The position numbers were made by a program, and so were the translations under genes. A DNA stretch of 64,000 bases from Ignavibacteriota bacterium (GTDB lineage Bacteria; Bacteroidota; Ignavibacteria; Ignavibacteriales; Ignavibacteriaceae), in assembly GCA_013285425.1 (NCBI GenBank), contig CP053447.1, positions 3,540,001-3,604,000 of the forward strand. Direction: 5' to 3'. The notes beneath the pieces were generated by a model, which saw nothing but the letters and a program-made list of their open reading frames with translations, searched no databases and was not told the origin of the DNA. Positions 19,994 to 29,663 of the stretch are shown here, piece by piece (the first letter of the stretch is position 1; the number at the start of each line of letters is the position of its first letter).

Positions 19994-21721
19994 ATGGTTC
20001 AATTAACAATAAACGGAATAAAAGTAAACGCAGAAGAAGGAATGACAATTCTTGATGCTGCCAAATCAGTGGGGATATCAATCCCAACACTTTGTCACTT
20101 AAAAAATCTTGATCCAACAGGAGCTTGCAGAATTTGCGTTGTAGAAATTGAAGGATTCAGGGGACTGACACCATCGTGTGCTTATCCTGTTACGGAAGGA
20201 ATGGTGGTTACAACAGATTCACCGAGAGTACGCAAAGCAAGAAAAACTATTGTTGAGCTTCTGATAGAAAATCATCCGCAGGATTGTTTAATCTGTGTAA
20301 GAAACAAAAACTGTGAACTTCAGGATCTGTCAGAGCAATATGGTATTCGTGAACATCGCTATGTAGGCGAAACAAAATGTCATGCAATTGATATATCCAG
20401 TGCTTCGATGGAACGCGATCCTGCAAAGTGTATTCTTTGCGGTAGATGCGTCCGTGTTTGCCACGAGGTTCAAAAAATCGGTGCGATAGATTTTACAAAA
20501 CGCGGATTTACTTCAATTGTTACAACACCATATAATAAAGGATTAAATGTTAGCGATTGTATTCTTTGCGGACAGTGTATAATTGTTTGTCCAACTGCTG
20601 CACTTAGAGAAAAAAGTTCTATTAAAGAAGTTGCAAACGCACTTTATGACAGAAAAAAATATTGTATAGCACAGGTTGCACCGGCAGTTCGCGCTTCACT
20701 TGGTGAGGAATATAATATGCCTCTTGGTACTGATGTTACCGGACTGTTAGTAACCGGATTGAGAAGATTAGGATTTAAAAAAGTATTTGATACTAACTTT
20801 GCTGCTGATCTTACAATTATGGAGGAAGCAACCGAGTTAATCAACCGGATACAAAACGGAGGAAGCTTACCGATGTTTACAAGCTGCTGTCCGGGATGGA
20901 TTAAATATGTTGAAATGAACAGACCCGAAGTGTTAGATCATATTTCAACGTGTAAATCTCCGCATGAAATGGAGGGAGCTGTTCTTAAATCTTATTATGC
21001 AAGAAAAATGGGAATAGACCCAGCAGATATTTATGTTGTATCTATTATGCCCTGTACTGTAAAGAAGTATGAATCAAACCGTGCAGAGCTTTCTGCAGAG
21101 GCAATGCCCGATGTTGACGCAGTGTTAACAACAAGAGAGCTTGTAAGATTCTTTAAAATAGCGGGAATTGATTTTAATGATCTTCCTGAAAGTGAATTTG
21201 ATAATCCGCTTGGTGAATCAACCGGTGCAGCAGCTATATTTGGAACAAGCGGCGGAGTTATGGAAGCTGCTTTGCGTACCGCATATTTTAAAATTACGGG
21301 TACTGAACTCGAACATCTTGAGTTTGAAGAAATCCGAGGTATGGCTGGAGTTAAAGAGGCAACTGTAAAAATCGGTGATCTTGATGTTAGTATTGCTGTT
21401 GTAAACGGAATCGGCAACGTTGGTCCTGTTTTGGATGAAGTACAAAACGGAACTTCCAAACATCATTTTATAGAAGTTATGGCTTGCCTGGGTGGATGTA
21501 TAAACGGCGGAGGTCAGCCGATTCATCAAAAACCGGAAAAAGTTGTTAAGCGTGTTAAGGCACTTTATAAGATCGATGAAAATGCAAAGACAAGAAGATC
21601 TCATGAAAATGAATCTGTATTGACTTTGTATAAAGAATTTTTCGGAGAGCCTAATTCGCATAAAGCTCACGAGATACTTCATACAGAGTATTTTGATAAG
21701 AAGAAGATTTTAAAAAACTAA
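19994..21721 (+). CDS. hydA: [FeFe] hydrogenase catalytic subunit
   Basis: Catalytic subunit with the H-cluster. N-terminal [2Fe-2S] domain (CHLKNLDPTGACRICVVEI), a His-ligated [4Fe-4S] site (HPQDCLICVRNKNC), and a 2[4Fe-4S] ferredoxin (CILCGRCVRVC and CILCGQCIIVCPTAA). The three H-cluster signatures are intact: TSCCPGW (Cys298/Cys299), MPCTVKKYE (Cys354) and MACLGGCINGGGQP (Cys498/Cys502). 575 aa is the M3-type length. With hydB and hydC it forms the trimeric enzyme that couples NADH and ferredoxin to H2. A GGAG site lies 8 bases before ATG 19994. An A-type C-terminal extension (SHKAHEILHTEYF) is also conserved in this family. Confidence 0.97.
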   Translation: MVQLTINGIKVNAEEGMTILDAAKSVGISIPTLCHLKNLDPTGACRICVVEIEGFRGLTPSCAYPVTEGMVVTTDSPRVRKARKTIVELLIENHPQDCLICVRNKNCELQDLSEQYGIREHRYVGETKCHAIDISSASMERDPAKCILCGRCVRVCHEVQKIGAIDFTKRGFTSIVTTPYNKGLNVSDCILCGQCIIVCPTAALREKSSIKEVANALYDRKKYCIAQVAPAVRASLGEEYNMPLGTDVTGLLVTGLRRLGFKKVFDTNFAADLTIMEEATELINRIQNGGSLPMFTSCCPGWIKYVEMNRPEVLDHISTCKSPHEMEGAVLKSYYARKMGIDPADIYVVSIMPCTVKKYESNRAELSAEAMPDVDAVLTTRELVRFFKIAGIDFNDLPESEFDNPLGESTGAAAIFGTSGGVMEAALRTAYFKITGTELEHLEFEEIRGMAGVKEATVKIGDLDVSIAVVNGIGNVGPVLDEVQNGTSKHHFIEVMACLGGCINGGGQPIHQKPEKVVKRVKALYKIDENAKTRRSHENESVLTLYKEFFGEPNSHKAHEILHTEYFDKKKILKN

Positions 21722-21765
21722 GTGTCGTATTTAGCTAAGTCGAAGGGTGTATCTCAGTGCTCTAA

Positions 21766-21805
21766 GTGTCTTAGTGGTAGAAGAATTTTCTCAACACTAA
21801 GACAC
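21766..21805. repeat. Inverted repeat at the left junction of the inserted block
   Basis: GTGTCTTAGTG (21766-21776) and CACTAAGACAC (21795-21805) form an 11-bp perfect stem with an 18-base loop, followed by AACACAAAGGAACACTAAG, a sequence style I associate with dispersed non-coding repeats in related genomes. It lies between hydA and the first copy of the 41-bp direct repeat. It may be a small MITE-like element or a weak terminator (no T-run). Confidence 0.55.
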
Positions 21806-21834
21806 AAAGAACACAAAGGAACACTAAGAGAAAA

Positions 21835-21875
21835 ATGAATCACGCAATAGTCAGCACAATAAGCGATAGATGTAA
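21835..21875 (+). repeat. 41-bp direct repeat, copy 1 (truncated start of the sensor-kinase gene)
   Basis: Bases 21835-21875 are identical to 29623-29663, the first 41 bases of the hydrogenase-sensor kinase gene, starting exactly at the ATG. After base 41 the sequences diverge. Here the frame reads MNHAIVSTISDRCN and stops, so this is a 14-codon gene remnant left of a 7.75-kb cargo. Confidence 0.93.
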
Positions 21876-21888
21876 TTAAGAGGCAGTT

Positions 21889-23262
21889 ATGAAAAAAATA
21901 ATAATTATAAGTATTGTTTTTTTATTTCCAAATTGCAGCACAACAGAGCCACCACCACCACCTGATGAAACAAAACCGGTATTAACATTATCTTTTGATA
22001 AAAAAAGTTGCACCGAGTTGTGGATAAAACTAACAACTAAAGATTTAACACTACCTTCAGAGCTAGCACTAAAACAATACAACCCAACTGGCGATTCTAT
22101 TTCTCAAAGCTTCATACTCAATACTAAAGACTCATTGCTCTACATAGATTCACTATTCCCAAACAAAACATATAAATTTCTTATAACAATGCAGCAATCC
22201 AACAATGCAAGCAATGAATTGTCCGTTACAACAATGGATACAACAAGCCACAACTTCTCTTATCAGACATTTGAATTCGGTGAACCGCTGACAGGTAACA
22301 GCAGCAGGTTATATGATGTTGCAATAATAAATGAAAATAATATTTGGGCTGTTGGTGAAATTTATGTTAATGATTCTCTGGGCCAAACTGATGTATATGG
22401 TTTAATCCATTGGGACGGAAACACCTGGGAAAAAATAAAATTATGGTATTCAAGTCCATTGGGTGGTACGTTTGTTCTCTCAAACATTCGTGGAATTCTA
22501 TATAGAAACCAAAATGAGATTTGGTTTGCAGCAGGCAGCATATTTAGATGGGATGGTGTTTCAACAAATGCTCAACTTGTCTATTCACGTTTAAGTTTAC
22601 CAGACCCCAATGGCTCAATAGAAAAATTATGGGAAACAGGAAACGGAAACTTATACGGAGTTGGTAACACTGGTACAATATTGTTTTACAACGGTACAAG
22701 CTGGTCAAGTGTAACAAGTGGAACAACTTTACCATTAACTGATATTTATGGAAAAGATGATAATCAATTATATATCTCTGGTGCTTACACTCCAGAAGTA
22801 AAGGGGGTGCTTCTCAAAGGCAATAGTTCTCAATTTTCAGTAATGATAAATTCAGAGATAATTAGTGAAAATGAACTCTTTGAAAAACTATATGGTGAAC
22901 TTGCATCTGTTTGGTTAGATGATAATGGTACTGTTTATACGGGCGGAAACCTGCTGTTTCAGTATAAAAATTATAAATGGGATTATGTTAGATCACTACC
23001 CGAAAATTATATTGGCGGTAATCCGGGGGCATCTTACAGAGGATTTATATCATCAATAAGAGGGAATGCTTCAAATGATTTTGTAGTAGCTGGCGATAGA
23101 AACACATTAAAACATTTTAACGGAATAAATTGGCAACAAATAGGTTTACCATATAGTCCTGCCAGTCCAATAATTTGGTATAGTGTTGCACAAAAAGGTA
23201 ACACAGTTGTTGCTGTTGGTGACTATGGTTCAAAAGCATTTATAATAATATTAAACAGATAA
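21889..23262 (+). CDS. Mosaic surface lipoprotein A (propeller-like)
   Basis: 457 residues. N-terminal export signal with a candidate lipidated cysteine (FPNCSTTEPP), a proline-rich linker, a fibronectin-type/Ig-like domain (about 30-125, with SLFPNKTYKFLITMQQSNNASNELSVTTMDTT), then a propeller-like region with repeated strands of the type 'NENNIWAVGEIYV', 'NQNEIWFAAGSIFRW', 'NLYGVGNTGTILFYNG'. First of three tandem paralogues, separated by 14 bases from the next. Its middle part (about residues 165-265) is unique in the triplet; its 3' half is identical to that of paralogue B. The AAGAGG at 21878 is a plausible ribosome-binding site. Function unknown; probably an outer-membrane-attached binding protein. 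Confidence 0.72.
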   Translation: MKKIIIISIVFLFPNCSTTEPPPPPDETKPVLTLSFDKKSCTELWIKLTTKDLTLPSELALKQYNPTGDSISQSFILNTKDSLLYIDSLFPNKTYKFLITMQQSNNASNELSVTTMDTTSHNFSYQTFEFGEPLTGNSSRLYDVAIINENNIWAVGEIYVNDSLGQTDVYGLIHWDGNTWEKIKLWYSSPLGGTFVLSNIRGILYRNQNEIWFAAGSIFRWDGVSTNAQLVYSRLSLPDPNGSIEKLWETGNGNLYGVGNTGTILFYNGTSWSSVTSGTTLPLTDIYGKDDNQLYISGAYTPEVKGVLLKGNSSQFSVMINSEIISENELFEKLYGELASVWLDDNGTVYTGGNLLFQYKNYKWDYVRSLPENYIGGNPGASYRGFISSIRGNASNDFVVAGDRNTLKHFNGINWQQIGLPYSPASPIIWYSVAQKGNTVVAVGDYGSKAFIIILNR

Positions 23263-24744
23263 AAAGGAAAAATTAAATGAAAAAACGTTTTTATATTTTC
23301 TTAAATTTAATTTTTCTCTTAAGTCTAACTACTTGCAGCACAACAGAACCGCCAATACCGCCAGAAGAAACAAAGCCAACACTTACTCTTGAGCTTGATG
23401 ATACAAGTTGCACAGAAGCGTGGCTGCAATTAAAAACAAAAGATTTGGAATTACCGGCAGAATTAACTTTAAAACAATACAACTCATCCGGAGATTCCGT
23501 TTCTCATATCTTTCTACTCAATACTCCAGACTCATTGCTCTACATAGATTCACTATTCCCAAACAAAACATATAAATTTCTTATAACAATGCAGCAATCC
23601 AACAATGCAAGCAATGAATTGTCCGTTACAACAATGGATACAACAAGCCACAACTTCTCTTATCAGACATTTGAATTCGGTGAACCGCTGACAGGTAACA
23701 GCAGCAGGTTGTATTACGTAGCAATAGTAAATGAAAATGATATCTGGGCTGTTGGTGAAATTTATGTTAATGATTCTCTTGGACAAGCTGATCCAATACC
23801 TTATAATGTTGCACGGTGGAATGGAATTGAGTGGGTGTTAAAAAGAATTAATTTTCCTGTAGTATGTGGGCAGAGCAATTTAATATCCTATCCATCTAGA
23901 TCAATAAATGTGTTTAACGATAATGAAATCTGGATGAGCACTGGTGGAGATAAAATAGCAGTTATTAAAGAAGGAATCCAGATAAATCAATTTTGTTTAC
24001 CATCAAATCTAAATATGTCAATAAATAAAATATGGGGCGTTGACAAAAACAATACATATATAATTGGTAATGAAGGTAAAGTTGGATATTACAACGGTAC
24101 AAGCTGGTCAAGTGTAACAAGCGGAACAACTTTACCACTAACTGATATTTATGGAAAAGATGATAATCAATTATATATCTCTGGTGCTTACACTCCAGAA
24201 GTAAAGGGGGTGCTTCTCAAAGGCAATAGTTCTCAATTTTCAGTAATGATAAATTCAGAGATAATTAGTGAAAATGAACTCTTTGAAAAACTATATGGTG
24301 AACTTGCATCTGTTTGGTTAGATGATAATGGTACTGTTTATACGGGCGGAAACCTGCTGTTTCAGTATAAAAATTATAAATGGGATTATGTTAGATCACT
24401 ACCCGAAAATTATATTGGCGGTAATCCGGGGGCATCTTACAGAGGATTTATATCATCAATAAGAGGGAATGCTTCAAATGATTTTGTAGTAGCTGGCGAT
24501 AGAAACACATTAAAACATTTTAACGGAATAAATTGGCAACAAATAGGTTTACCATATAGTCCTGCCAGTCCAATAATTTGGTATAGTGTTGCACAAAAAG
24601 GTAACACAGTTGTTGCTGTTGGTGACTATGGTTCAAAAGCATTTATAATAATATTAAACAGATAAAAAGGAAAAATTAAATGAAAAAACGTTTTTATATT
24701 TTCTTAAATTTAATTTTTCTCTTAAGTCTAACTACTTGCAGCAC
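22736..24744 (+). repeat. Tandem 606-bp perfect repeat (22736-23341 and 24139-24744)
   Basis: The second half of paralogue A, the spacer and the signal-peptide region of B (22736-23341) are identical by eye to the second half of B, the spacer and the signal-peptide region of C (24139-24744), at an offset of 1403 bases. This is what unequal crossing-over between an ancestral A and C would leave. Confidence 0.88.
23277..24665 (+). CDS. Mosaic surface lipoprotein B (propeller-like)
   Basis: 462 residues. Signal peptide MKKRFYIFLNLIFLLSL followed by a lipobox-like TTC (Cys20). The segment IPPEETKPTLTLELDDTSCTEAWLQ is specific to B. The Ig-like core is shared by all three copies. The middle (DPIPYNVARWNGIEW ... 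VVCGQSNLISYPSRS) is shared with C, and everything from TTLPLTDIYGKDDN to the stop is identical to A. B therefore reads as a C-type front joined to an A-type rear. Spaced 14 bases from both neighbours with identical spacer sequence, so it belongs to the same operon. Confidence 0.72.
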   Translation: MKKRFYIFLNLIFLLSLTTCSTTEPPIPPEETKPTLTLELDDTSCTEAWLQLKTKDLELPAELTLKQYNSSGDSVSHIFLLNTPDSLLYIDSLFPNKTYKFLITMQQSNNASNELSVTTMDTTSHNFSYQTFEFGEPLTGNSSRLYYVAIVNENDIWAVGEIYVNDSLGQADPIPYNVARWNGIEWVLKRINFPVVCGQSNLISYPSRSINVFNDNEIWMSTGGDKIAVIKEGIQINQFCLPSNLNMSINKIWGVDKNNTYIIGNEGKVGYYNGTSWSSVTSGTTLPLTDIYGKDDNQLYISGAYTPEVKGVLLKGNSSQFSVMINSEIISENELFEKLYGELASVWLDDNGTVYTGGNLLFQYKNYKWDYVRSLPENYIGGNPGASYRGFISSIRGNASNDFVVAGDRNTLKHFNGINWQQIGLPYSPASPIIWYSVAQKGNTVVAVGDYGSKAFIIILNR

Positions 24745-26065
24745 CACAGAGCCACCACCACCACCTGATGAAACAAAACCGGTATTAACATTATCTTTTG
24801 ATAAAAAAAGTTGCACCGAGTTGTGGATAAAACTAACAACTAAAGATTTAACACTACCTTCAGAGCTAACACTAAAACAATACAACCCAACTGGCGATTC
24901 TATTTCTCAAAGCTTCATACTCAATACTAAAGACTCATTGCTCTACATAGATTCACTATTCCCAAACAAAACATATAAATTTCTTATAACAATGCAGCAA
25001 TCCAACAATGCAAGCAATGAATTGTCCGTTACAACAATGGATACAACAAGCCACAACTTTACTTATCAGACATTTGAATTTGGAGAACCGCTGACAGGTA
25101 ACAGCAGCAGGTTATATGATGTTGCAATAATAAATGAAAATAATATTTGGGCTGTTGGTGAAATTTATGTTAATGATTCTCTTGGACAAGCTGATCCAAT
25201 ACCTTATAATGTTGCACGGTGGAATGGAATTGAGTGGGAGTTAAAAAGAATTAATTTTCCTGTAGTATGTGGGCAGAGCAATTTAATATCCTATCCATCT
25301 AGATCAATAAATGTGTTTAACGATAATGAAATCTGGATGAGCACTGGTGGAGATAAAATAGCAGTTATTAAAGAAGGAATCCAGATAAATCAATTTTGTT
25401 TACCATCAAATCTAAATATGTCAATAAATAAAATATGGGGCGTTGACAAAAACAATACATATATAATTGGTAATGAAGGTAAAGTTGGATATTACAACGG
25501 TACAAGCTGGTCAAGTGTAACAAGCGGAACAACTTTACCATTAACTGATATTTATGGAAAAGATGATAACGAAGTTTATGCGGTTGGTATAAATGTATCT
25601 GAAGCAAAAGGTGTTGTATTAAAAGGTAATTCAAATGGCTTTTCAGTTATGATAAATTCTGAGATAATGAATGAAAATGAATTGTTTAATAAGCTTTTTG
25701 GTAGCTTGGATGCTATTTGGCTTGATGAAAACAATACCCTCTATACTGCGGGTAACTTGATGTTTCAGCATAAGAACAATAAATGGGATTATGTGAGATC
25801 ATTACCTGAAAACTACATCGGTGGTAACCCAGGCACATATTATAGGGGCTTTATTTCATCAATAAGAGGAAATACTTCAAATGATTACGTAATTGCGGGA
25901 GACAGAAACACACTTAAACATTTTAATGGAATAAGCTGGCAACAGATAGGATTGCCTTATAATCCGCAAAGTCAAATTAGTTTAATAGCCAAACAAAAAG
26001 GAAACACAGTTGTAGCCGTTGGTTCAAACGGCAGTAACGCATTCATAATATTATTAAACAGATAA
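24680..26065 (+). CDS. Mosaic surface lipoprotein C (propeller-like)
   Basis: 461 residues. The signal peptide is identical to B's. The following segment (PPPDETKPVLTLSFDKKSC) is identical to A's except for one residue (SELT for SELA further on). The middle matches B, and the last third (NEVYAVGINVSEAKGVVL to the end) is unique. Same domain order as A and B: lipoprotein signal, proline-rich linker, Ig-like domain, propeller-like repeats. Followed after 14 bases by the large T9SS protein, with which it is probably cotranscribed. Confidence 0.72.
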   Translation: MKKRFYIFLNLIFLLSLTTCSTTEPPPPPDETKPVLTLSFDKKSCTELWIKLTTKDLTLPSELTLKQYNPTGDSISQSFILNTKDSLLYIDSLFPNKTYKFLITMQQSNNASNELSVTTMDTTSHNFTYQTFEFGEPLTGNSSRLYDVAIINENNIWAVGEIYVNDSLGQADPIPYNVARWNGIEWELKRINFPVVCGQSNLISYPSRSINVFNDNEIWMSTGGDKIAVIKEGIQINQFCLPSNLNMSINKIWGVDKNNTYIIGNEGKVGYYNGTSWSSVTSGTTLPLTDIYGKDDNEVYAVGINVSEAKGVVLKGNSNGFSVMINSEIMNENELFNKLFGSLDAIWLDENNTLYTAGNLMFQHKNNKWDYVRSLPENYIGGNPGTYYRGFISSIRGNTSNDYVIAGDRNTLKHFNGISWQQIGLPYNPQSQISLIAKQKGNTVVAVGSNGSNAFIILLNR

Positions 26066-26079
26066 AAAAGAAAAATTAA

Positions 26080-29000
26080 ATGAAAAAAAAATTTTACAAC
26101 TCTAATTTATCAATTATAGTATTCTTTATAGCACTTGTAGTCAATGTTAAGGCGCAAAATCCTTGTCCCCGCTATTATGACTTGCTGAATAAAGGCTGGG
26201 GTCATCTAGGCACTAATCCACATAACCCACAATCAGGTAATTTAGATGAATTTGCCGCTACCGATCCAAGCCCATTCATCATTAAAGCAGGTAATTATCC
26301 GCCGGTAAAAAGCTTTCCTATGATTCCTGTATCCGGGTGCAGTGGGGTGATTTATTATTTTTCATTTGATACTGATTTAAATTACTACCCCATAAATTAC
26401 AGGGTACCAATGCAGCAGGTAAGCTTAGTAAAAACGTATAGGGTTGATCAAAATAATAGTTATTTAAGTGGATACAGTATGTCTATAAAATCCCCTGAAA
26501 GCAATGATATTGGAGGGGCTGACGCACCAGATTTTGTAATGAAGTATAACGGCACTTATCACGATGTTGCCTGGAATATAAATCAATATCCTTGGCAAAA
26601 TTTTGTTTATAACCAGGGTCCTTATACTCCTCAGGGACTTACAGTTAATATTATTGGTGTTAATACATTAAGCTATAATTCTTCATCAGAATTTATAGCG
26701 GATATAAATGGCGGCGGGGGTAAATATGCTATTACCTGGTTCGTAAAAACAAATCCTAACGGCAATTGGGTTCAAGTTCAATCGTATCCCCAGCCCCAGA
26801 ATTATTATAATATTTATGGTAATCAGTATTATTTCTATGATAATGAGTATAAGTATAATCTTACAATGCCTGCTGTGCAATCAGTTGAATTAAAAGTTGT
26901 GGTAGAAGATCTTGAAACAAATATCGAAATCTTCGCTACTAAAACAATATCTTCTAACCCCGAACCGGTTACTTTTATCAATCATATAGAGACATCAGAA
27001 AATTTTGGCAGCTTAATTCTGAATGAAATCCATTCTGATTCTATTGCCTCAGGTGATCATAGAGATTTAGTTTATAGCACACCATATACAATCCGTACAA
27101 ATGTTTTACCATTTGCTGTTAATTGGAATAGCACTGGAAAAACTGAAAAACAACATCTATGGGAATTTACATCACCCATTCTTTATGGGCTTAACAGAGA
27201 CTTTACTTTTAACCCTAATATTGAAAGAACTATGAAATCTAAATTCCTATCAACAGAAAAATGCAGCATAAAAGCATTCGTAGATGGAGTTGAATTTGCA
27301 GGTCTGGATTTTGATTTTAAAGATCCCTGGTTTTATTACAGCAATAATGGTAACTGGTACCAATCAGATGTTTTTAAACCTTATACCTATCCGTTTAATT
27401 TAGATAATAGCGCAACTCAATCTTATGGTGGAGTGTTTTTGCTGCAAGAAGTATCTCCAACATCACCATACTATTCAATCCGCTCACCTTTAAGCTTAAC
27501 AAAAAATCAACGCACATATTTTTTTCAGAATTGGGTAGCGAATTCAAACGCATCTTTGCAACAGGTTGGTTCAAATCCAACAGGTTATGATCAAAAAGCG
27601 GTTGTGTTTACAGGCACTAATGCACTAATAAATGCAAATTATAAAGGTCATTTAATGTCAGGCTCAACAAACGGTATCAGCAGCGGCAGCCAGCGTAAAA
27701 TGGTAAGAACAGATATCGGAATTTATCATTTAGTATATGAATCAATGGGTAATGTATATTACACACACAGTTTAACCTCAAATTTTGATGGCAGTTGGTC
27801 GCAGGAAGAATTATTAATGACTAATGCTAAAAATCCCGCAATTGAATATCACAGTAATAAAGTTAAAATTGTCTTTGAGTTTTATGATTCAGAATACAGC
27901 ACAGATGCAATACTATACTTAATTACTTATGAACCAAATGCAAGTGGAATGTATTCACAGGTAGCAAATGAATGCGAAGAAGTGGCATACATTCCACTTT
28001 CTTATTTCGGTAATGCAAAACCTGTTATATCATACAACCAGGCTCAATTATTTATTGTTTATAGAAAAAATACAACTGAAGGACTTAAAGAAAGAACCAA
28101 GTGGTTTAATGTAAATACCGGCTTATGGAACTGGAGCAATGAAGCAGCAATTCCGGGAACAAATTCATATTCAATCAATCCTTCTGTGATTGAAAGCTAT
28201 GCCCACATTCATCTTGCTTACGAAAGTCAGAACTCGATAATGTATAAATATGCAGTTACAGAAAGCTATAGTGGTCCCTGGCAGTATGATGCAGCACTTA
28301 ATGTTTCTACGGGCAGTGGTTTTAATATAAACAGAAACCCAAACATCAGCATTGCAGGCTCTAATAATTATGTTATGATAAGCTGGACAGGCATATATAC
28401 TTCAGCAATGGATAAAGTAATTGCAAAAGAGCAGGTAGATGGTTTAAGAAGATATGCTGCTGTAGTTAAAGCAGGGTTACGCTCAAGCTGGGGTGGTTTT
28501 AGCAGCTTTAGTAATAATGTAAACTTTACAAATAATAATTCTATAAATTCTTACCCTGCTTCTATTATTGCCTGGAGTGAAAGCAATGGCAGTTATTCTA
28601 AATATGTAAAAAGAAATTCAGACGGCACTTATGGTACAATTACAAATCTTACATCAAACGGAATACAGCCAATGGTTAGTAACGCCGGTGATTTCAGCAA
28701 TATTGAAGTAATGGTGTTTAACACATCTACATCCGCACCTTACCTGTTAAACAAGTGTACTAATAACTTTGCACAGGTACCCTTAACAAAAACCGGAGAA
28801 ACCGAAACTATAGATATAAGCTACGGAAGATCAGGGGTAGTTGAGAAAAATAATGTTGAATTCTTATTTAATATTGGAGCTGTTTTATTAGATGGACAGA
28901 CGATAAAATTTGTTGAAAGAATTGATACTTTGCCTGTAACATCTATTGAAGAATTAAATACTTTTGCTAGAACAGAATCATTTAGTCTTAACCCGCAAAG

Positions 29001-29613
29001 TGAGTTGATATTTTCAAATTACTATTATGTTGTAAATAAAAATTTGGCAGATTCTTTATTAGCTGATGAATTTAATGTCTCATTCAAGTGTGAGCTTGTT
29101 AATTCATTAACAAACCAGGTAATCGGAACATTTGATAATGTAACTTACAGCAAAATAAATGTCAGCGAATATAATAATGCAGCTTATCTTGTTGACTGTT
29201 CGGGTATAGAATCAGGCAGTTATTATCTAAGATTATTTACAATAGCAAACGAAGATGTAAATTTGTTTATTTCTGATATTCAGAGAGATGATTTAGAATT
29301 AGAAAAATCTAACTTACTAGTTAGAGGCTTTAAAGGAGATGGAATTCCAACTACTTACGAATTAGCTCAAAATTTCCCAAATCCATTTAATCCAAGCACA
29401 ACAATTCATTACCAAATTCCACAAGATGGAATTATCACTTTAAAGATATACGAGATACTTGGAAATGAAGTTGCAACTTTGGTTAATGAAGAAAAAATTG
29501 CAGGAAGATACGAAGTGAACTTTAATACAAACAATCTTGCAAGCGGTGTTTATATTTACAATATACAATCGGGCTCTTACATTAATTCAAAGAAAATGAT
29601 TTTAATTAAGTAA
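26080..29613 (+). CDS. Large secreted T9SS-sorted protein of unknown function
   Basis: 1177 residues. Signal peptide (IIVFFIALVVNVKAQ, ending near residue 25), a long beta-rich body, and a type IX secretion sorting domain at the end with NFPNPFNPSTTIHYQIPQDG, ILGNEVATLV and SGVYIYNIQSG, ending KKMILIK. In the middle (about 540-900) there are repeated short phrases such as TDIGIYHLVYESMGNVYYTH, SYAHIHLAYESQNSIMYKY and NNYVMISWTGIY, which suggest a sialidase-like or BNR-type propeller. The first 300 residues include an Ig-like module (EFIADINGGGGKYAITWF). Last gene of the inserted block; probably displayed at the surface alongside the three lipoproteins. Confidence 0.8.
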   Translation: MKKKFYNSNLSIIVFFIALVVNVKAQNPCPRYYDLLNKGWGHLGTNPHNPQSGNLDEFAATDPSPFIIKAGNYPPVKSFPMIPVSGCSGVIYYFSFDTDLNYYPINYRVPMQQVSLVKTYRVDQNNSYLSGYSMSIKSPESNDIGGADAPDFVMKYNGTYHDVAWNINQYPWQNFVYNQGPYTPQGLTVNIIGVNTLSYNSSSEFIADINGGGGKYAITWFVKTNPNGNWVQVQSYPQPQNYYNIYGNQYYFYDNEYKYNLTMPAVQSVELKVVVEDLETNIEIFATKTISSNPEPVTFINHIETSENFGSLILNEIHSDSIASGDHRDLVYSTPYTIRTNVLPFAVNWNSTGKTEKQHLWEFTSPILYGLNRDFTFNPNIERTMKSKFLSTEKCSIKAFVDGVEFAGLDFDFKDPWFYYSNNGNWYQSDVFKPYTYPFNLDNSATQSYGGVFLLQEVSPTSPYYSIRSPLSLTKNQRTYFFQNWVANSNASLQQVGSNPTGYDQKAVVFTGTNALINANYKGHLMSGSTNGISSGSQRKMVRTDIGIYHLVYESMGNVYYTHSLTSNFDGSWSQEELLMTNAKNPAIEYHSNKVKIVFEFYDSEYSTDAILYLITYEPNASGMYSQVANECEEVAYIPLSYFGNAKPVISYNQAQLFIVYRKNTTEGLKERTKWFNVNTGLWNWSNEAAIPGTNSYSINPSVIESYAHIHLAYESQNSIMYKYAVTESYSGPWQYDAALNVSTGSGFNINRNPNISIAGSNNYVMISWTGIYTSAMDKVIAKEQVDGLRRYAAVVKAGLRSSWGGFSSFSNNVNFTNNNSINSYPASIIAWSESNGSYSKYVKRNSDGTYGTITNLTSNGIQPMVSNAGDFSNIEVMVFNTSTSAPYLLNKCTNNFAQVPLTKTGETETIDISYGRSGVVEKNNVEFLFNIGAVLLDGQTIKFVERIDTLPVTSIEELNTFARTESFSLNPQSELIFSNYYYVVNKNLADSLLADEFNVSFKCELVNSLTNQVIGTFDNVTYSKINVSEYNNAAYLVDCSGIESGSYYLRLFTIANEDVNLFISDIQRDDLELEKSNLLVRGFKGDGIPTTYELAQNFPNPFNPSTTIHYQIPQDGIITLKIYEILGNEVATLVNEEKIAGRYEVNFNTNNLASGVYIYNIQSGSYINSKKMILIK

Positions 29614-29622
29614 TTTTGTATT

Positions 29623-29663
29623 ATGAATCACGCAATAGTCAGCACAATAAGCGATAGATGTAA
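29623..29663 (+). repeat. 41-bp direct repeat, copy 2 (intact start of the sensor-kinase gene)
   Basis: Identical to 21835-21875; see copy 1. This copy continues into the full sensor gene. The two copies bound 7,747 bases of cargo. Confidence 0.93.

Noticed and set aside
21889..26065. CRISPR array or simple tandem repeat
   Set aside because: The repeats are gene-length coding units with domain structure, not short repeats with spacers. No CRISPR array or cas gene was seen in the window.
21835..29663. Insertion sequence or prophage explaining the cargo
   Set aside because: No transposase, integrase, phage structural gene or terminal inverted repeats were found, and the 41-bp direct repeat is too long for a usual IS target duplication.
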